From Pseudomonas sp. B6002 (GTDB taxonomy: Bacteria; Pseudomonadota; Gammaproteobacteria; Pseudomonadales; Pseudomonadaceae): a stretch of DNA of 64,000 bases. The DNA lies in contig NZ_JACAOY010000002.1 of assembly GCF_013385985.1 (NCBI RefSeq), positions 124,001-188,000 on the forward strand, read 5' to 3'. The notes under the pieces are model-generated. The model did not search any database, was not told where the DNA came from, and saw nothing but the letters and a program-made list of their open reading frames with translations. The position numbers and the translations under genes are program-made. This document shows positions 18,404-28,690 of this stretch, in pieces (within the stretch, counting starts at the first letter, position 1; every line of letters begins with the position of its first letter).

Positions 18404-21400
18404 ATGACTGCATCCCCTTCAACCGAACCTCATCAAAGCCTCACTGACGCGCTGATCGCGCAAATGTCCACTGGCCCCGCGTTTCGCGAAGTGGCCGCCA
18501 CCTTGCTGCGTGAGCAATTGCAGGCGCTGTACCCCACGCTCGATATCGACCCGAATACCGCCGTGGTCGGTACTCCGCTGTGGGACATCGAGGATGACCA
18601 GGTCGTACCGGCCGGCCGCCATTACCAGGTGCTCACCGACGTGCTCGCCGTGCAATCCGTGTTGGCAGTGCCTACGCTCTATATCGAAGGCCAGCATTTT
18701 CTGACCCAACTGCCCGTCATTGAGCCAGCGATCCACCTGCCGGTGCGCATCCTCGATATCGCCAGTATCCTCAATACCCTGGCACCCGTGATGTTGCGCG
18801 GCTACCAACAGGCCCAACTGGAGTACTGGAACACCACCGAAAGTGACAGCGGCCCACGCTGGCACGGGCTATCGACCGTGCTGCGCGACCACTGGAACCT
18901 GGAACAAGTGCCTGGCTGGACCACGGCTGATTGCCAAATGGCACGCCAGCTGTTTCAAACCCCGGACGCGGCTACTCGCAAGCAACAAAACCCAAATGGC
19001 GCTCGAGCCTATGTGGTGGATGTCGACCAGATTGATGACGCGGGCAATACCTCCCACCTTGATGAGAACCTGATCAGCGTGCTTATCGGCAAACCGGAAG
19101 GCACCGAGGTGGTCCTCACCCATTCACTGATGGCGGGTTTCAAGAAGTACCGCTCCCTCGACGAACTGGGCAAGGACCTGTCACTGCCGGCGGTGTACAA
19201 AAAACTGGAGTGGCGCCTGGTCGAACCTGATGGTGATTTTTTCGACTACCTGGCCATTGCTTTCATCGGCATCCAGACCAAGGCGATCGGAGCTATCGAC
19301 TTTTCCTACCTGCGCGAGCCGAACGTTTCACAGCACGTGCTGGCGCAACCGCCAACCCCCCGCGCCAAACGAAGCACACCGGCCCTGCTCGATTACATCC
19401 AAGCGCTCCCCGACTGGCTCACCAGCGCCACTGCGGCAGACCAGGCGGCGTACTCACGCCACCTCAAGGACCTGGCAGCCCTGCATAACGCCAACGAGGG
19501 CCGTACTTATGACGAAGGCATCAGCCCGCTCCCTCAATACACGCTCGAACAGCTCAGCGCGGAAATGCTCAAGGACCACCCCGACGCACTCACGCAGTGG
19601 CTGAGCGACCTCGACATCGTCGTGCGCAGCCCCGTGGTCTGGGGCACATTCGCGGTGCCGGGGCAAATCGACACCACGGTGTTCAGCCTGGTGGAACTGG
19701 CCCTGCAAAACCTGATTGCCTTGCCGCTGGGCATCAAGTCCCTGCGCCTGCGAAACCCACACCCGCTGCCGGACTGGCTGACCGTCGAGTACCTGGAAGG
19801 CTTGATCAGCCGCGTGGACATCGGCAGCACCTACCTGGCGCTGATCCGCCGGACGCTGCTGGATAACGCTCAAGAGTCCGCACGCCGACGCTCGCTCTAC
19901 GCCCAGCACTTGCGCATTCAACTGCCGTTATTGGCTTTGCAGTGCAAGTTGCGCCACGAAGATGGCATCGATGAACAAGGCTATGCGTATGTAAAAGCCG
20001 TGACACAGGCTGAGACCGCAGAACGCCAGGTACAGGGCCAGCGCATTGTGATGCGAGCGCTGGCGTTCGTGCCAACCCGTCGGCAGGGCAACATTGCCGA
20101 CCAGGTCACCAATATGTTCGTGATCGGGCCGGAAGACCCGACCACCGGCCCCTGCCTACTGTACCGGCCGCTGCTGGACAAACCCCTTTCCCAGTTCCCT
20201 TCGCAAAGCAACCTGCTCTATGCCTTGCAGCAGTCCAGAAGCCTGCGCGATTCGGTGCTGGCGTGGCTGCCGGATGACGTGCGCGATGATTATGCCCAAT
20301 ACGTGTTTCCCGGCGACCTGCCGTCGCCCTGGGCCGTGGTCGAATTCCTGGTAGACCCGTTCAAGCTATGGATCATGGGCGGGCCGCTGGCGCTCGGCCA
20401 GGAGGCCATCGAAGGCGACCTGCCAGGCGTACTGTACGATGCCAATGCCAACGCGCTGATCACTCTCGCCGACCGGCAATCGGTGTCCAACGCCGAAGCG
20501 CGCTGGGCCACGTTCAAACGCGCCGGCTGGCTGATCTTCAATAGCGCACTGCCGTTTCTGGGGCGCACCGTCGGTGTGGCGGCCTGGATCTGGCAAATCA
20601 TGGTTCAGCTGCAAACCGTGGTCGACGCCCAGGAGCATCCCGAGCAGCGATCCACCTGGGCCGCACTCGCCGAATTGCTGCTCAACCTCGGCACGGCCCT
20701 GACCCTGCACAGTGTCACCCGCACCACACCACGCCGACCAACGCTCGGCAACACTGTGGTGGTGCCAAAACAACCGTCCCCTCCAACACCCGTCAGCATC
20801 ACTCGACTGACGCCGATTGCCTCAGACGCGCTGATCGCCCATGACCAGCCCTTGCACGTCAGCGGCGCAATCAACCGGGCGTCTACCCGCCTGGCCACCG
20901 TGCTGGACAGCTTCATGGTGGCCAAACCCGACGCGCTGGAAGAAGTCCACAACAAACCTGGGGCTTATCATCTTCTGTATGGCGACGGGCAAAGCTGGTA
21001 CGCCCCGGTGGCACATCGCTGGTTCAAAGTGTTGGTCGACGAAAACGACGATGTACAGATTGTCGACCCCGCGCAACCCAGTCGTACCGGCCCGCTGTTG
21101 ATTCACAACCGCAGCGGTCAGTGGTTTATCGATACCCGCCTGCGTCTGCGGGGAGGCGGTCCCAAGCTCCTGACCGCCAAGGCCCGCGCGCAAGCCAGGC
21201 AAAAGGCGCAGCAATTGCGCGAGCGCCTGGAGGCCTTCGAAAAAGGTAAACGGGCCGCCCAAGACGCGCTGCAACGGGCCCGGCAAGCGTTGGACGCCGC
21301 GCCCTCCTCCTCGGCCGATGCGCTCAGGCACACCTATATCCAGACCCTGGAGACCCAGCGTACGGAATACGAGTCGGCCCTGCAGATGCTCAAGGAGATG

Positions 21401-23005
21401 AATGTCCACGAACCCAGCGCAGAGTACGCGCCCAAGGCCCTCAACTACATCAAGGCCCAGGCCAGGCTGACCCAGGCCGCGCTCAGCGATATCCTCGCCC
21501 GCTTCACCCCCAAGTGGCGCACCGTGCACGATCAGATGCAGCGCCAGATCGAAGTGCCGCAAGAGCGTCATATCGAGGACTTTCGCGAAATGCGCGAGCT
21601 GGCCGGCAAGCTGCTCGTGCAGTTGGACTACATGCACGGTCGCTTCATCCAACTCAAGGGCCTGGCCAGGGATGGTGCGCTGTTACTCAATACCCTCAAG
21701 GGCTCGATGCCGGTCTACACCCCCGACGACCTCAAGGCGATACGCATATCACTGACGCGCAACCTGTGCCTGCCCGAGACAAGCATCAAGAGCACGCCGC
21801 AAGCCTGGTTGGCGATTGACCAGATTGTCGACACCGCCGACATCGCGATCCAATGCCTGCGTGACACCCTGGAGGAGCACAGCGATCGACGCCTGGACGA
21901 ACGCATTGATACCTTGAGCAGCCTGATCGAACAGTTTCAATTACTGGACGAGCGCTTGCAGGATTTTCCCGTGGAGTTCTCCGAACAAGCTATCACCGAT
22001 CAGTTGCTTGAACTGCGCGGGGAGCTGAGCGAGTTCCAGCACCGGGCCACCAGCAACCTCGGCATGCTGAGCCTGGAAAGAACCGCGCTCAGAAACCGCC
22101 CCACCCCGCCGTCTACGCCGCCGCGCCCCAGGAAACAATTTATCCACACCCGCTACAACGGCCTGTTGATCGGTGAGCCGCGCCTGACCGACTTGGGCCT
22201 GGAAACCGGCCTCGTGGATATTCGCTCACCCCTGACCCAGCAGGTGCTGGCTACCTATCATGAAAAAACCAAGGGCGTCTGGGTTGTACGCGACCGCACC
22301 CCGCCGCCGTCGGCCGGGCCCATTGCCGTGGATCTGCAGCAGAGCATCAGCCAGGGCCAGCGCCTGTTGAGTGAGCTGCCCGCATTTCTCGCACGGGCCC
22401 GTACCCACGCCAACCTCGCTGATCGTGCACCGTTTGGCATCGAGCACTTGTACCACCAGCATGCCAGTAGGCTGGAGTTGGCGCGTCACTCGATCGAACA
22501 GGCCCTGACGCAGCGCAACATCACCGACAGTGAAGCCTTGTCAGCACCGGCCAGCGCCGTGATCAAAGCCCTCGACGACGCCTTGGCCGACCTCTATCAG
22601 CAGAGCAATCAGCTGGTGCAACGCACGCTCAAGCTGCGGCCACCCACCGTATCGGGGGTTGAATGGCTCAAGCGGCACAATGTGATATCCATCAAGAAAA
22701 CCGTGGCCCGCCGTCGCATCAAGTCCATAAACCCGGACTACCTGGATGAATACACCATCAGCGATCGCGTGACGGGGCAGGTGCTGTGGTACGCACATTT
22801 TCATTACAGCACTCACTGGACACCGGACAAAGCCTACCTGTCTGCCCGCCTGAAAACCCCGGACGAGTACCGCCTGGGCGCGGCTGCCGATACGGCCAAG
22901 GGCCTTGACCGCGCCCGGACCGTGGCGTTCTATCGCAGCGAGATAAGCCTGGAACAGGCCCGCGAACTGTTTTTTCAACGACCGAAGTCCGAGTCCGGGA
23001 ACTGA
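18404..23005 (+). CDS. Large DUF6543 ('dermonecrotic toxin domain')-like protein
   Basis: A 1533-residue protein without signal peptide. Its N-terminal two thirds resembles the large Pseudomonas proteins annotated with a DUF6543/dermonecrotic-toxin-like domain. Visible parts: a shared block 'LRIQLPLLALQCKLR..DGIDEQGY' near 505-530; a hydrophobic stretch near 707-735; a charged coiled coil near 924-966 ('QKAQQLRERLEAFEKGKRA'); Pro-rich hinge near 1235; and a C-terminal block with 'LWYAHFHY' near 1460. No LRR or NEL ligase domain is visible. A shorter paralogue lies at 26309. The family name suggests a toxin, but target, export route and activity are unknown; no immunity gene is evident. The Shine-Dalgarno is within a hairpin. 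Confidence 0.7.
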   Translation: MTASPSTEPHQSLTDALIAQMSTGPAFREVAATLLREQLQALYPTLDIDPNTAVVGTPLWDIEDDQVVPAGRHYQVLTDVLAVQSVLAVPTLYIEGQHFLTQLPVIEPAIHLPVRILDIASILNTLAPVMLRGYQQAQLEYWNTTESDSGPRWHGLSTVLRDHWNLEQVPGWTTADCQMARQLFQTPDAATRKQQNPNGARAYVVDVDQIDDAGNTSHLDENLISVLIGKPEGTEVVLTHSLMAGFKKYRSLDELGKDLSLPAVYKKLEWRLVEPDGDFFDYLAIAFIGIQTKAIGAIDFSYLREPNVSQHVLAQPPTPRAKRSTPALLDYIQALPDWLTSATAADQAAYSRHLKDLAALHNANEGRTYDEGISPLPQYTLEQLSAEMLKDHPDALTQWLSDLDIVVRSPVVWGTFAVPGQIDTTVFSLVELALQNLIALPLGIKSLRLRNPHPLPDWLTVEYLEGLISRVDIGSTYLALIRRTLLDNAQESARRRSLYAQHLRIQLPLLALQCKLRHEDGIDEQGYAYVKAVTQAETAERQVQGQRIVMRALAFVPTRRQGNIADQVTNMFVIGPEDPTTGPCLLYRPLLDKPLSQFPSQSNLLYALQQSRSLRDSVLAWLPDDVRDDYAQYVFPGDLPSPWAVVEFLVDPFKLWIMGGPLALGQEAIEGDLPGVLYDANANALITLADRQSVSNAEARWATFKRAGWLIFNSALPFLGRTVGVAAWIWQIMVQLQTVVDAQEHPEQRSTWAALAELLLNLGTALTLHSVTRTTPRRPTLGNTVVVPKQPSPPTPVSITRLTPIASDALIAHDQPLHVSGAINRASTRLATVLDSFMVAKPDALEEVHNKPGAYHLLYGDGQSWYAPVAHRWFKVLVDENDDVQIVDPAQPSRTGPLLIHNRSGQWFIDTRLRLRGGGPKLLTAKARAQARQKAQQLRERLEAFEKGKRAAQDALQRARQALDAAPSSSADALRHTYIQTLETQRTEYESALQMLKEMNVHEPSAEYAPKALNYIKAQARLTQAALSDILARFTPKWRTVHDQMQRQIEVPQERHIEDFREMRELAGKLLVQLDYMHGRFIQLKGLARDGALLLNTLKGSMPVYTPDDLKAIRISLTRNLCLPETSIKSTPQAWLAIDQIVDTADIAIQCLRDTLEEHSDRRLDERIDTLSSLIEQFQLLDERLQDFPVEFSEQAITDQLLELRGELSEFQHRATSNLGMLSLERTALRNRPTPPSTPPRPRKQFIHTRYNGLLIGEPRLTDLGLETGLVDIRSPLTQQVLATYHEKTKGVWVVRDRTPPPSAGPIAVDLQQSISQGQRLLSELPAFLARARTHANLADRAPFGIEHLYHQHASRLELARHSIEQALTQRNITDSEALSAPASAVIKALDDALADLYQQSNQLVQRTLKLRPPTVSGVEWLKRHNVISIKKTVARRRIKSINPDYLDEYTISDRVTGQVLWYAHFHYSTHWTPDKAYLSARLKTPDEYRLGAAADTAKGLDRARTVAFYRSEISLEQARELFFQRPKSESGN

Positions 23006-23057
23006 CACCCGGCATGTAACTTGCTGCCCGTAAGCCATACCCTCTACAGGTTTGCCC

Positions 23058-24050
23058 ATGCTGCACTCACACCTGACCACGCTCAACGCCGTGTCCCTGG
23101 TGCTGTCCACCTTCAACGCCCAGGGTCTGGCGAGCGAGGTGTTGCTGGCCGGCAGCGGCATTGGCCTGACGGATCTGCGCCACGCCGACACACGTATCAC
23201 CACGTGCCAGGAGATGCGGGTGTGTGCCAACGCCGTGGCGCTGCGCCAGGACATCGGCCTGGAGCTGGGCCAGCGCATGCATGTGTCGAGCTACGGTCTG
23301 CTGGGTTACGCGCTGCTCACCAGTGCCACCTTAGGTGACGCTTTGCGCCTGGCACTGCGCTACCCGGCGCTGTTGGGAACACTTTTCGAGCTGCGCCTGA
23401 TGGAGGACGGCGAGCAGGTCTGGCTGACCGCCGGCGACTATCGGGAAGATCCGGCGCTGGCAGCGTTCAACGTGGAGTTTTGCCTGGTGTCGATGAAGGT
23501 CATCTGCGATGACTTGCTCGGCTGCGCGCTGCCTTTGCGTGAGGCGCGCTTCGACTACCCGGCGCCGGATTATCACGCCCGCTATGCCGAACGCTTTGGC
23601 TGCCCGCTGCAGTTCGACGCCCCGGTCAACGGGTTTGCCTTTGACCAGGCATTGCTGGAACAACCCCTGCCCCTGGCAGACGCCATCACCCATCGGGCTA
23701 TGGCCGACCGCTGTCGCAAACAGAACTCCGAGTTCACAGGGCGCCAGGCCTGGCTGAACCGTGTGCGCCAATTGCTGGCCGACCAACTGCATGCCGCTCC
23801 CGGCCTTGAGGGCTTGGCCGCGCAGATGAATTGTTCTGCACGCACGCTGCGCCGGCACTTGCAGGCCCTGGGTTGCAGCTACCAGCAACTGCTCGACGAG
23901 CTGCGCTTTGAAAAGGCCAAGCTGTGGCTCGCGCAAGACCAGATGCCGATCCACAAGATCGCCGAACAGCTGGGTTTCAGCGAAACCGCCAGCTTTCGCC
24001 ACGCGTTTGTGCGCTGGAGTGGGGTAGCGCCCAGCCTGATGCGCCATTAA
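23058..24050 (+). CDS. AraC-family transcriptional regulator
   Basis: A 330-residue regulator with the 'arabinose-binding-like' N-terminal domain found in OruR/ArgR-like and OxoD-like AraC proteins (about 10-200) and a C-terminal double HTH (about 230-328; 'LEGLAAQMNCSARTLRRHLQALGCSYQQLLDELRFEKAK' region and 'KIAEQLGFSETASFRHAFVRWSG'). The ATG at 23058 follows ACAGG at 7 bases. It sits directly upstream of the acetylpolyamine hydrolase/polyamine-binding pair on the same strand, so polyamine-responsive control of these two genes is the likely role. Confidence 0.9.
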   Translation: MLHSHLTTLNAVSLVLSTFNAQGLASEVLLAGSGIGLTDLRHADTRITTCQEMRVCANAVALRQDIGLELGQRMHVSSYGLLGYALLTSATLGDALRLALRYPALLGTLFELRLMEDGEQVWLTAGDYREDPALAAFNVEFCLVSMKVICDDLLGCALPLREARFDYPAPDYHARYAERFGCPLQFDAPVNGFAFDQALLEQPLPLADAITHRAMADRCRKQNSEFTGRQAWLNRVRQLLADQLHAAPGLEGLAAQMNCSARTLRRHLQALGCSYQQLLDELRFEKAKLWLAQDQMPIHKIAEQLGFSETASFRHAFVRWSGVAPSLMRH

Positions 24051-24172
24051 AGGGCGAATTACGGTCACGTTCTTTGGCCACATTTATCCCCTTCTGGCCG
24101 CTCCTGCCGTTTTCATGACTCGCGCTGAACGCAACACTGCAAGGCACAACAATGAGCCTGCGGGAGCCACCC

Positions 24173-25213
24173 ATGCTGACGATCTACTCCGACGACCACC
24201 ACTTGCACCACGGCCGCTGCGAACTGATGGACGGGCAACTGATGCCTTGCTTCGAGATGCCGTCGCGTGCCGACCATGTGTTGCAACGGGTCAAAGCCCG
24301 CGAACTGGGCCCAGTGCAGGCTCCCCAGGACTTCGGCCTGGCACCGCTGCAGCGCATCCACAGTCGCGACTACCTCGATTTTTTCAAAGGGGCCTGGGCG
24401 CGCTGGACCGCGTTCAACACGGACGGCGACCTGCTGCCATACACTTGGCCCGCCCGCACACTGCGCCGGGTATTGCCCACCAGCCTGCATGGTCAGTTGG
24501 GCTATTACAGCTTCGATGGCGGCGCACCGATCACGGCCGGCACCTGGCAAGCGGCCTACAGCGCGGCACAAGTGGCGCTCACCGCACAGCAGGCCATCCA
24601 ACAGGGCGCCCACAGTGCCTTTGCCTTGTGCCGCCCGCCGGGGCATCACGCCGCCAGTGATTTGATGGGTGGTTATTGCTACCTCAACAACGCCGCCATC
24701 GCCGCCCAGGCGTTTCTCGATCAGGGTCACCAACGGGTTGCGATCATCGATGTGGACTACCACCACGGCAACGGCACCCAGTCGATTTTCTACGACCGCA
24801 GCGACGTGCTCTTCACCTCCATCCACGGCCACCCAGAGGCGGAGTTCCCGTTTTTCCTGGGGTATGCCGACGAGTTGGGAGAAGGCGCGGGCGAAGGCTT
24901 CAATTTCAACTACCCGCTACCGGCCGGCTCCGGTTGGGAAGTGTGGAGCGCCGCACTCGACGCGGCGTGTCAGGAGACCGAACGCTATGACGCCGACATC
25001 ATCGTGGTGTCCCTGGGTGTCGACACGTTCAAGGACGACCCCATCTCTCAGTTCAAGCTCGACAGCCCGGATTACCTGGCCATGGGCCGACGCATAGCAC
25101 GCCTGGGCAAGCCCACGCTGTTCGTGATGGAAGGCGGTTACGCGGTAGAAGAAATCGGCATCAACGCCGTCAACGTGCTCGAAGGTTTCGAACAAGAAGG
25201 AGCCACCCGATGA
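24173..25213 (+). CDS. Acetylpolyamine amidohydrolase (histone deacetylase superfamily)
   Basis: Predicted zinc enzyme removing acetyl groups from acetylputrescine or related acetylpolyamines. The 346-residue product has the class signatures '[10 protein letters not shown]' (catalytic His pair, near 156-160), '[17 protein letters not shown]' (Asp and His zinc ligands, near 192-205), '[12 protein letters not shown]' (Asp ligand, near 282) and 'MEGGYAVEE' (near 320). It closely follows the pattern I recall for P. aeruginosa AphA-type enzymes. The ATG at 24173 follows GGGAGCC; the ATG at 24152 lacks a site. Its stop overlaps the next start (ATGA). Confidence 0.92.
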   Translation: MLTIYSDDHHLHHGRCELMDGQLMPCFEMPSRADHVLQRVKARELGPVQAPQDFGLAPLQRIHSRDYLDFFKGAWARWTAFNTDGDLLPYTWPARTLRRVLPTSLHGQLGYYSFDGGAPITAGTWQAAYSAAQVALTAQQAIQQGAHSAFALCRPPGHHAASDLMGGYCYLNNAAIAAQAFLDQGHQRVAIIDVDYHHGNGTQSIFYDRSDVLFTSIHGHPEAEFPFFLGYADELGEGAGEGFNFNYPLPAGSGWEVWSAALDAACQETERYDADIIVVSLGVDTFKDDPISQFKLDSPDYLAMGRRIARLGKPTLFVMEGGYAVEEIGINAVNVLEGFEQEGATR

Positions 25214-26301
25214 AGATGCTCGCCTCCCTGGCCCTATGCGCCGCCGTGTTGAGCGGTGCAGTGCAGGCCGAAGAAAAAACCCTCAAGGTCTACAACTGGT
25301 TCGACTACATCACCCCCAAGGCGCTGGAAGATTTCAAGGCGCAGAACCCCAGGATCAAGCTGGTGTACGACATCTTCGACACCAACGAAGCCCTGGAAGC
25401 CAAGCTGCTGACCGGCAACTCCGGGTATGACGTGGTGGTGCCCTCCAACGTGTTCCTCGCCAAGCAGATCGAAGCCGGCGTGTTCCAGCCCCTGGACCGC
25501 AGCCAGCTACCCAACTGGAACCACCTCGATCCCAAGCTGATGAAGCTGATCGAAGCCAATGACCCCGGCAACAAATTCGCCGTGCCCTACATGTACGGCA
25601 CCATCCTCATCGGCTTCAACCCGGACAAGGTCAAGGCGGTGCTGGGGCCGAACGCGCCGGTGGACAGCTGGGACCTGATCTTCAAGGAAGAGAACATCAG
25701 CAAGCTCAAGCAATGCGGCGTGGCCTTCCTCGATTCGCCGTCAGAGATTCTACCGCTGGCCCTGCAGCACCTGGGCCTGGACCCCAACAGCAGCAACCCC
25801 AAGGACTACGTCAAGGCTGAAGCGCTGTTGATGAAGATCCGCCCCTACATCACCTACTTCCACTCCTCCAAGTACATGGCCGACATCGCCAATGGCGACA
25901 TCTGCGTGGCCGTGGGCTATTCGGGCAGTTTTTCCCAGGCGGCCAACCGCGCCAAGGAAGCCAAGAACGGTGTGACCGTGGACATGCGCCTGCCTAAGGA
26001 AGGCGCGCCGATCTGGTTCGACATGCTCGCCATTCCCAAAGGCGCGCAAAACCCGCAGGACGCCTACACCTTCATCAACTACCTGCTGCAACCCCAGGTG
26101 ATCGCGCCAATCAGTGACTTTGTCGGTTACCCGAACCCGAACAAGGACGCGACCGAACAGGTGGACCCGGCCATTCGCAACAACCCTAACCTGTACCCGA
26201 CCGAGGCCGCGATGAGCACGCTCTATACCCTCAAACCGTTGGGGCGTGACGCGGAACGGGCCAGGACACGGGCCTGGACCAAGATCAAGTCGGGCACCTA
26301 A
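25210..26301 (+). CDS. Periplasmic polyamine-binding protein (PotF/SpuD-like)
   Basis: ABC-type solute-binding protein for putrescine/spermidine-like ligands. The 363-residue product has a signal peptide (cleavage near VQA-EE, residue 20) and the PotD/PotF features '[15 protein letters not shown]' (near 26-40), '[14 protein letters not shown]' and '[11 protein letters not shown]' near the end. PotF-type proteins usually have Ser or Thr where this has Phe in YNWFDY, which may alter specificity. It is translationally coupled (ATGA) to the acetylpolyamine hydrolase. No permease or ATPase follows, so it must use a transporter elsewhere or act as a sensor. Confidence 0.9.
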   Translation: MKMLASLALCAAVLSGAVQAEEKTLKVYNWFDYITPKALEDFKAQNPRIKLVYDIFDTNEALEAKLLTGNSGYDVVVPSNVFLAKQIEAGVFQPLDRSQLPNWNHLDPKLMKLIEANDPGNKFAVPYMYGTILIGFNPDKVKAVLGPNAPVDSWDLIFKEENISKLKQCGVAFLDSPSEILPLALQHLGLDPNSSNPKDYVKAEALLMKIRPYITYFHSSKYMADIANGDICVAVGYSGSFSQAANRAKEAKNGVTVDMRLPKEGAPIWFDMLAIPKGAQNPQDAYTFINYLLQPQVIAPISDFVGYPNPNKDATEQVDPAIRNNPNLYPTEAAMSTLYTLKPLGRDAERARTRAWTKIKSGT

Positions 26302-26308
26302 GCCGGGC

Positions 26309-28594
26309 TCAAACGGCCAGGAAGACCTGTCGCCCCGCGGCATTGGTGATCGGGCCACGATAGACCTTGCGCCCGGTCTCACGCTCGTACTCACGGCCCA
26401 GTCTGCGCTGGGCCGCTGTTTTCAGGTGAGCAGCCGTGGGTTGGTCGCTGGCGGCCTCAACGCTGGGGTAATGAAAGTGGGCGTACCACAAGGGCCGCTC
26501 GCCCTCGGTGAGGTCCAGCACCTCGTATTCCTGCAAGTAGTCCACCACGCCATCGATGGTTTCCGGCACGCGGCCACCGACCCGCTGGATGCGGATCACT
26601 TTTTGCTCAAGCAAAAATTGCACGTCACCCAGTGTCGGCGTGGGTGTGTGCCGAGCCATTTCAATACGCAGGCAGCGGCCGTGGGCGCGCAGTTGTACGG
26701 CCTCGCCTCGCAACTGAGTGATCATTGGCGCAGCGCTGCTGGTGCGTTGAATGGTCTGTGCCGCGTCGTCGAAACGACGCGCGTTGCGTTCCAGGCCTTC
26801 CTCCACTTCTACCGCCAAAGTACCCGGCGCCTGGGACCGCCGGGTCGCGTCGCCGAGCAGCGCAGGCAAGGTGGCGCTGAGGGTGGTGCCTGCACTGATG
26901 GCACGGCGCGCCGCCGGGCTCAATTGATCAATGTCACGCCGCAGCCTGGGCGCGCGTTGCAACTGCCAGCGGCCACGCGCGTCCGGAGCAAGGCCGGGCC
27001 CGTAGACTGTCGGCTGTTCGGGGTTATCGACGATTCGGTGCTCCACGAAGTTGATGTTCACGACGGGTGCAAACCGGTTATTCGATAAAACATTGAAGTG
27101 GTTTTCGTCTTTGTTGTAGATGAGCACATTGCCTACGCGATGAAGACCTTTGTGAACCCCTTCACCAATCGGCTGGCCCAGTGGCAACGGTAGCGGGCGT
27201 TTCAATTCGGCCAAGCGTTGTTCCTGCTTAACCGACAACGCCTTGCGAACGCCGGCCCAGGCAGTATCCATCCGCCTGACCCTGGGGTGTGCATCCGCAG
27301 CCTCAACGGGATGCTCCGTACCCGGACATACCAGCAGCACCGCCAGGTTGCGCAGCAGGCTGACCTCACAGCGCCAGCCTCGCTCAGCGTCGCAGGCTCC
27401 CTGAAGGTTGCCGCCCACTTGCTTGAGACGCGCCAGTGTATGCAAGGGATGCTCGAACAGCGGCAACCATCGCGAGACGCTGGCGTGGTACAGAACGCTG
27501 AACGGATCCTCCAGCGGCGCCCCGGCCTGCGGCGCGAGCATCACCTGCTCGATGACCTGTTGCGCCTCGGGCCGCAGCACCAGCCAGGGACCTTGCAGGG
27601 TCGTCGGCGGGCCCAGCAGATAGCCGCTGCCATCGAGCAACGGCATGAACCCCATGGTGACGCCGCGCAGCCGCCGGTGCACGGCAAAGGTATTCACCGC
27701 TGCGCGCACCGTTCGATACCCCTCATGGGTGACATTGGCCTCATTGCGCAGGCTGCATTCCAGGGCCAGGCGACGCAGCTGCAGAGCCAACTGCCGGGTA
27801 AACAACGCCTGTGCCTGTTCCGCGTCAGCCTCCAGTGCGCCGGCGCCCCTGGATTTCTCGTGGAACCGCGCCAGCGCTTCCAGCCACTGGCTATAAGCCA
27901 AGCGGCCGGAGGACGAGGCGTTTTTCAGCCACGGCGGCAACTGCTGTTCCAGCTCGAAACGCAGGCTGTCTTGCTCCGCCTGCAGCCCGAGAAAATCGGC
28001 AAAACCAGATGCCCAGGCCAGTTGCCGATCCAACGCCGCCAACGAGGAAAACGCGTCGGGATCGATCCAGGCGATGCGCTGCAACGCCCCCTCCAATGCA
28101 CCCAGGGCGTACCCTTCGAAGACGTTATGTTCAAGGCGCTCTGCCGGTTTCGGCGGCACCGAGGAGTGATCTTCAATGTCCAGGCCTCGAGCCACGGTGA
28201 ACATCAGTGGCGCGTCGTTGCCATGGGTAATGGTCAGTGCCAGGCAACCGTGCCGGGTGGTGAGATAAACCTGCGGCGAACGCTCGCCAAGCTGCTGCTC
28301 GCGCTCGCCACTGTCGGGGTAGTCCAGGATCGCCTTGACCATTTCCCGCGAAGACGCGGTATTCAACGCCCTGCGAGCGGTGCGCAAACGCCGCTCCAGT
28401 TGCTGTGCCAGATGTCGCCAGCGGCTGAACCTGCGGGTATCGGCACCCGTGAAAAAAGCGATCAGGTGCTCGCAGTAGTGTTCGAGCACCCCCTGATAGT
28501 GCTGGTCGAGACGGGCTTGGGTAATCCCCAGCGATTGAAGCGTGGGGCGCAGGGCAAACAGTTGGCTGAGCTGCAGCATGAAAGGGTCGAACAT
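26309..28594 (-). CDS. Shorter DUF6543-like protein, paralogue of the 18404 gene
   Basis: A 761-residue protein without signal peptide that lines up with the ends and middle of the 1533-residue neighbour: 'LQLRRLALECSLRNEANVTHEGY' (near 270-295) matches its 'LRIQLPLLALQCKLR..DGIDEQGY', the block ending 'GRWQLQRAPRLRRD' (near 530) matches 'GQWFIDTRLRLRGG', and both end with 'LWYAHFHY' (here near 701) and a final 'R.VF/ELFF' segment. The long coiled-coil centre of the larger copy is missing. The ATG at 28594 is chosen because AAGG lies 8 bases upstream. It converges on the polyamine-binding gene with a 7-base gap and follows the MocR gene on the same strand. Function unknown. Confidence 0.68.
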   Translation of the reverse strand: MFDPFMLQLSQLFALRPTLQSLGITQARLDQHYQGVLEHYCEHLIAFFTGADTRRFSRWRHLAQQLERRLRTARRALNTASSREMVKAILDYPDSGEREQQLGERSPQVYLTTRHGCLALTITHGNDAPLMFTVARGLDIEDHSSVPPKPAERLEHNVFEGYALGALEGALQRIAWIDPDAFSSLAALDRQLAWASGFADFLGLQAEQDSLRFELEQQLPPWLKNASSSGRLAYSQWLEALARFHEKSRGAGALEADAEQAQALFTRQLALQLRRLALECSLRNEANVTHEGYRTVRAAVNTFAVHRRLRGVTMGFMPLLDGSGYLLGPPTTLQGPWLVLRPEAQQVIEQVMLAPQAGAPLEDPFSVLYHASVSRWLPLFEHPLHTLARLKQVGGNLQGACDAERGWRCEVSLLRNLAVLLVCPGTEHPVEAADAHPRVRRMDTAWAGVRKALSVKQEQRLAELKRPLPLPLGQPIGEGVHKGLHRVGNVLIYNKDENHFNVLSNNRFAPVVNINFVEHRIVDNPEQPTVYGPGLAPDARGRWQLQRAPRLRRDIDQLSPAARRAISAGTTLSATLPALLGDATRRSQAPGTLAVEVEEGLERNARRFDDAAQTIQRTSSAAPMITQLRGEAVQLRAHGRCLRIEMARHTPTPTLGDVQFLLEQKVIRIQRVGGRVPETIDGVVDYLQEYEVLDLTEGERPLWYAHFHYPSVEAASDQPTAAHLKTAAQRRLGREYERETGRKVYRGPITNAAGRQVFLAV

Positions 28595-28690
28595 GATCAT
28601 TACCTTGGCAAACACAGGAAACGCCGGGCGCAGATTGCCGCCGGCCTTGCGTGCTCAAGGTAGGGACCCGCGTCCTTGCGGTGTCTGTAG

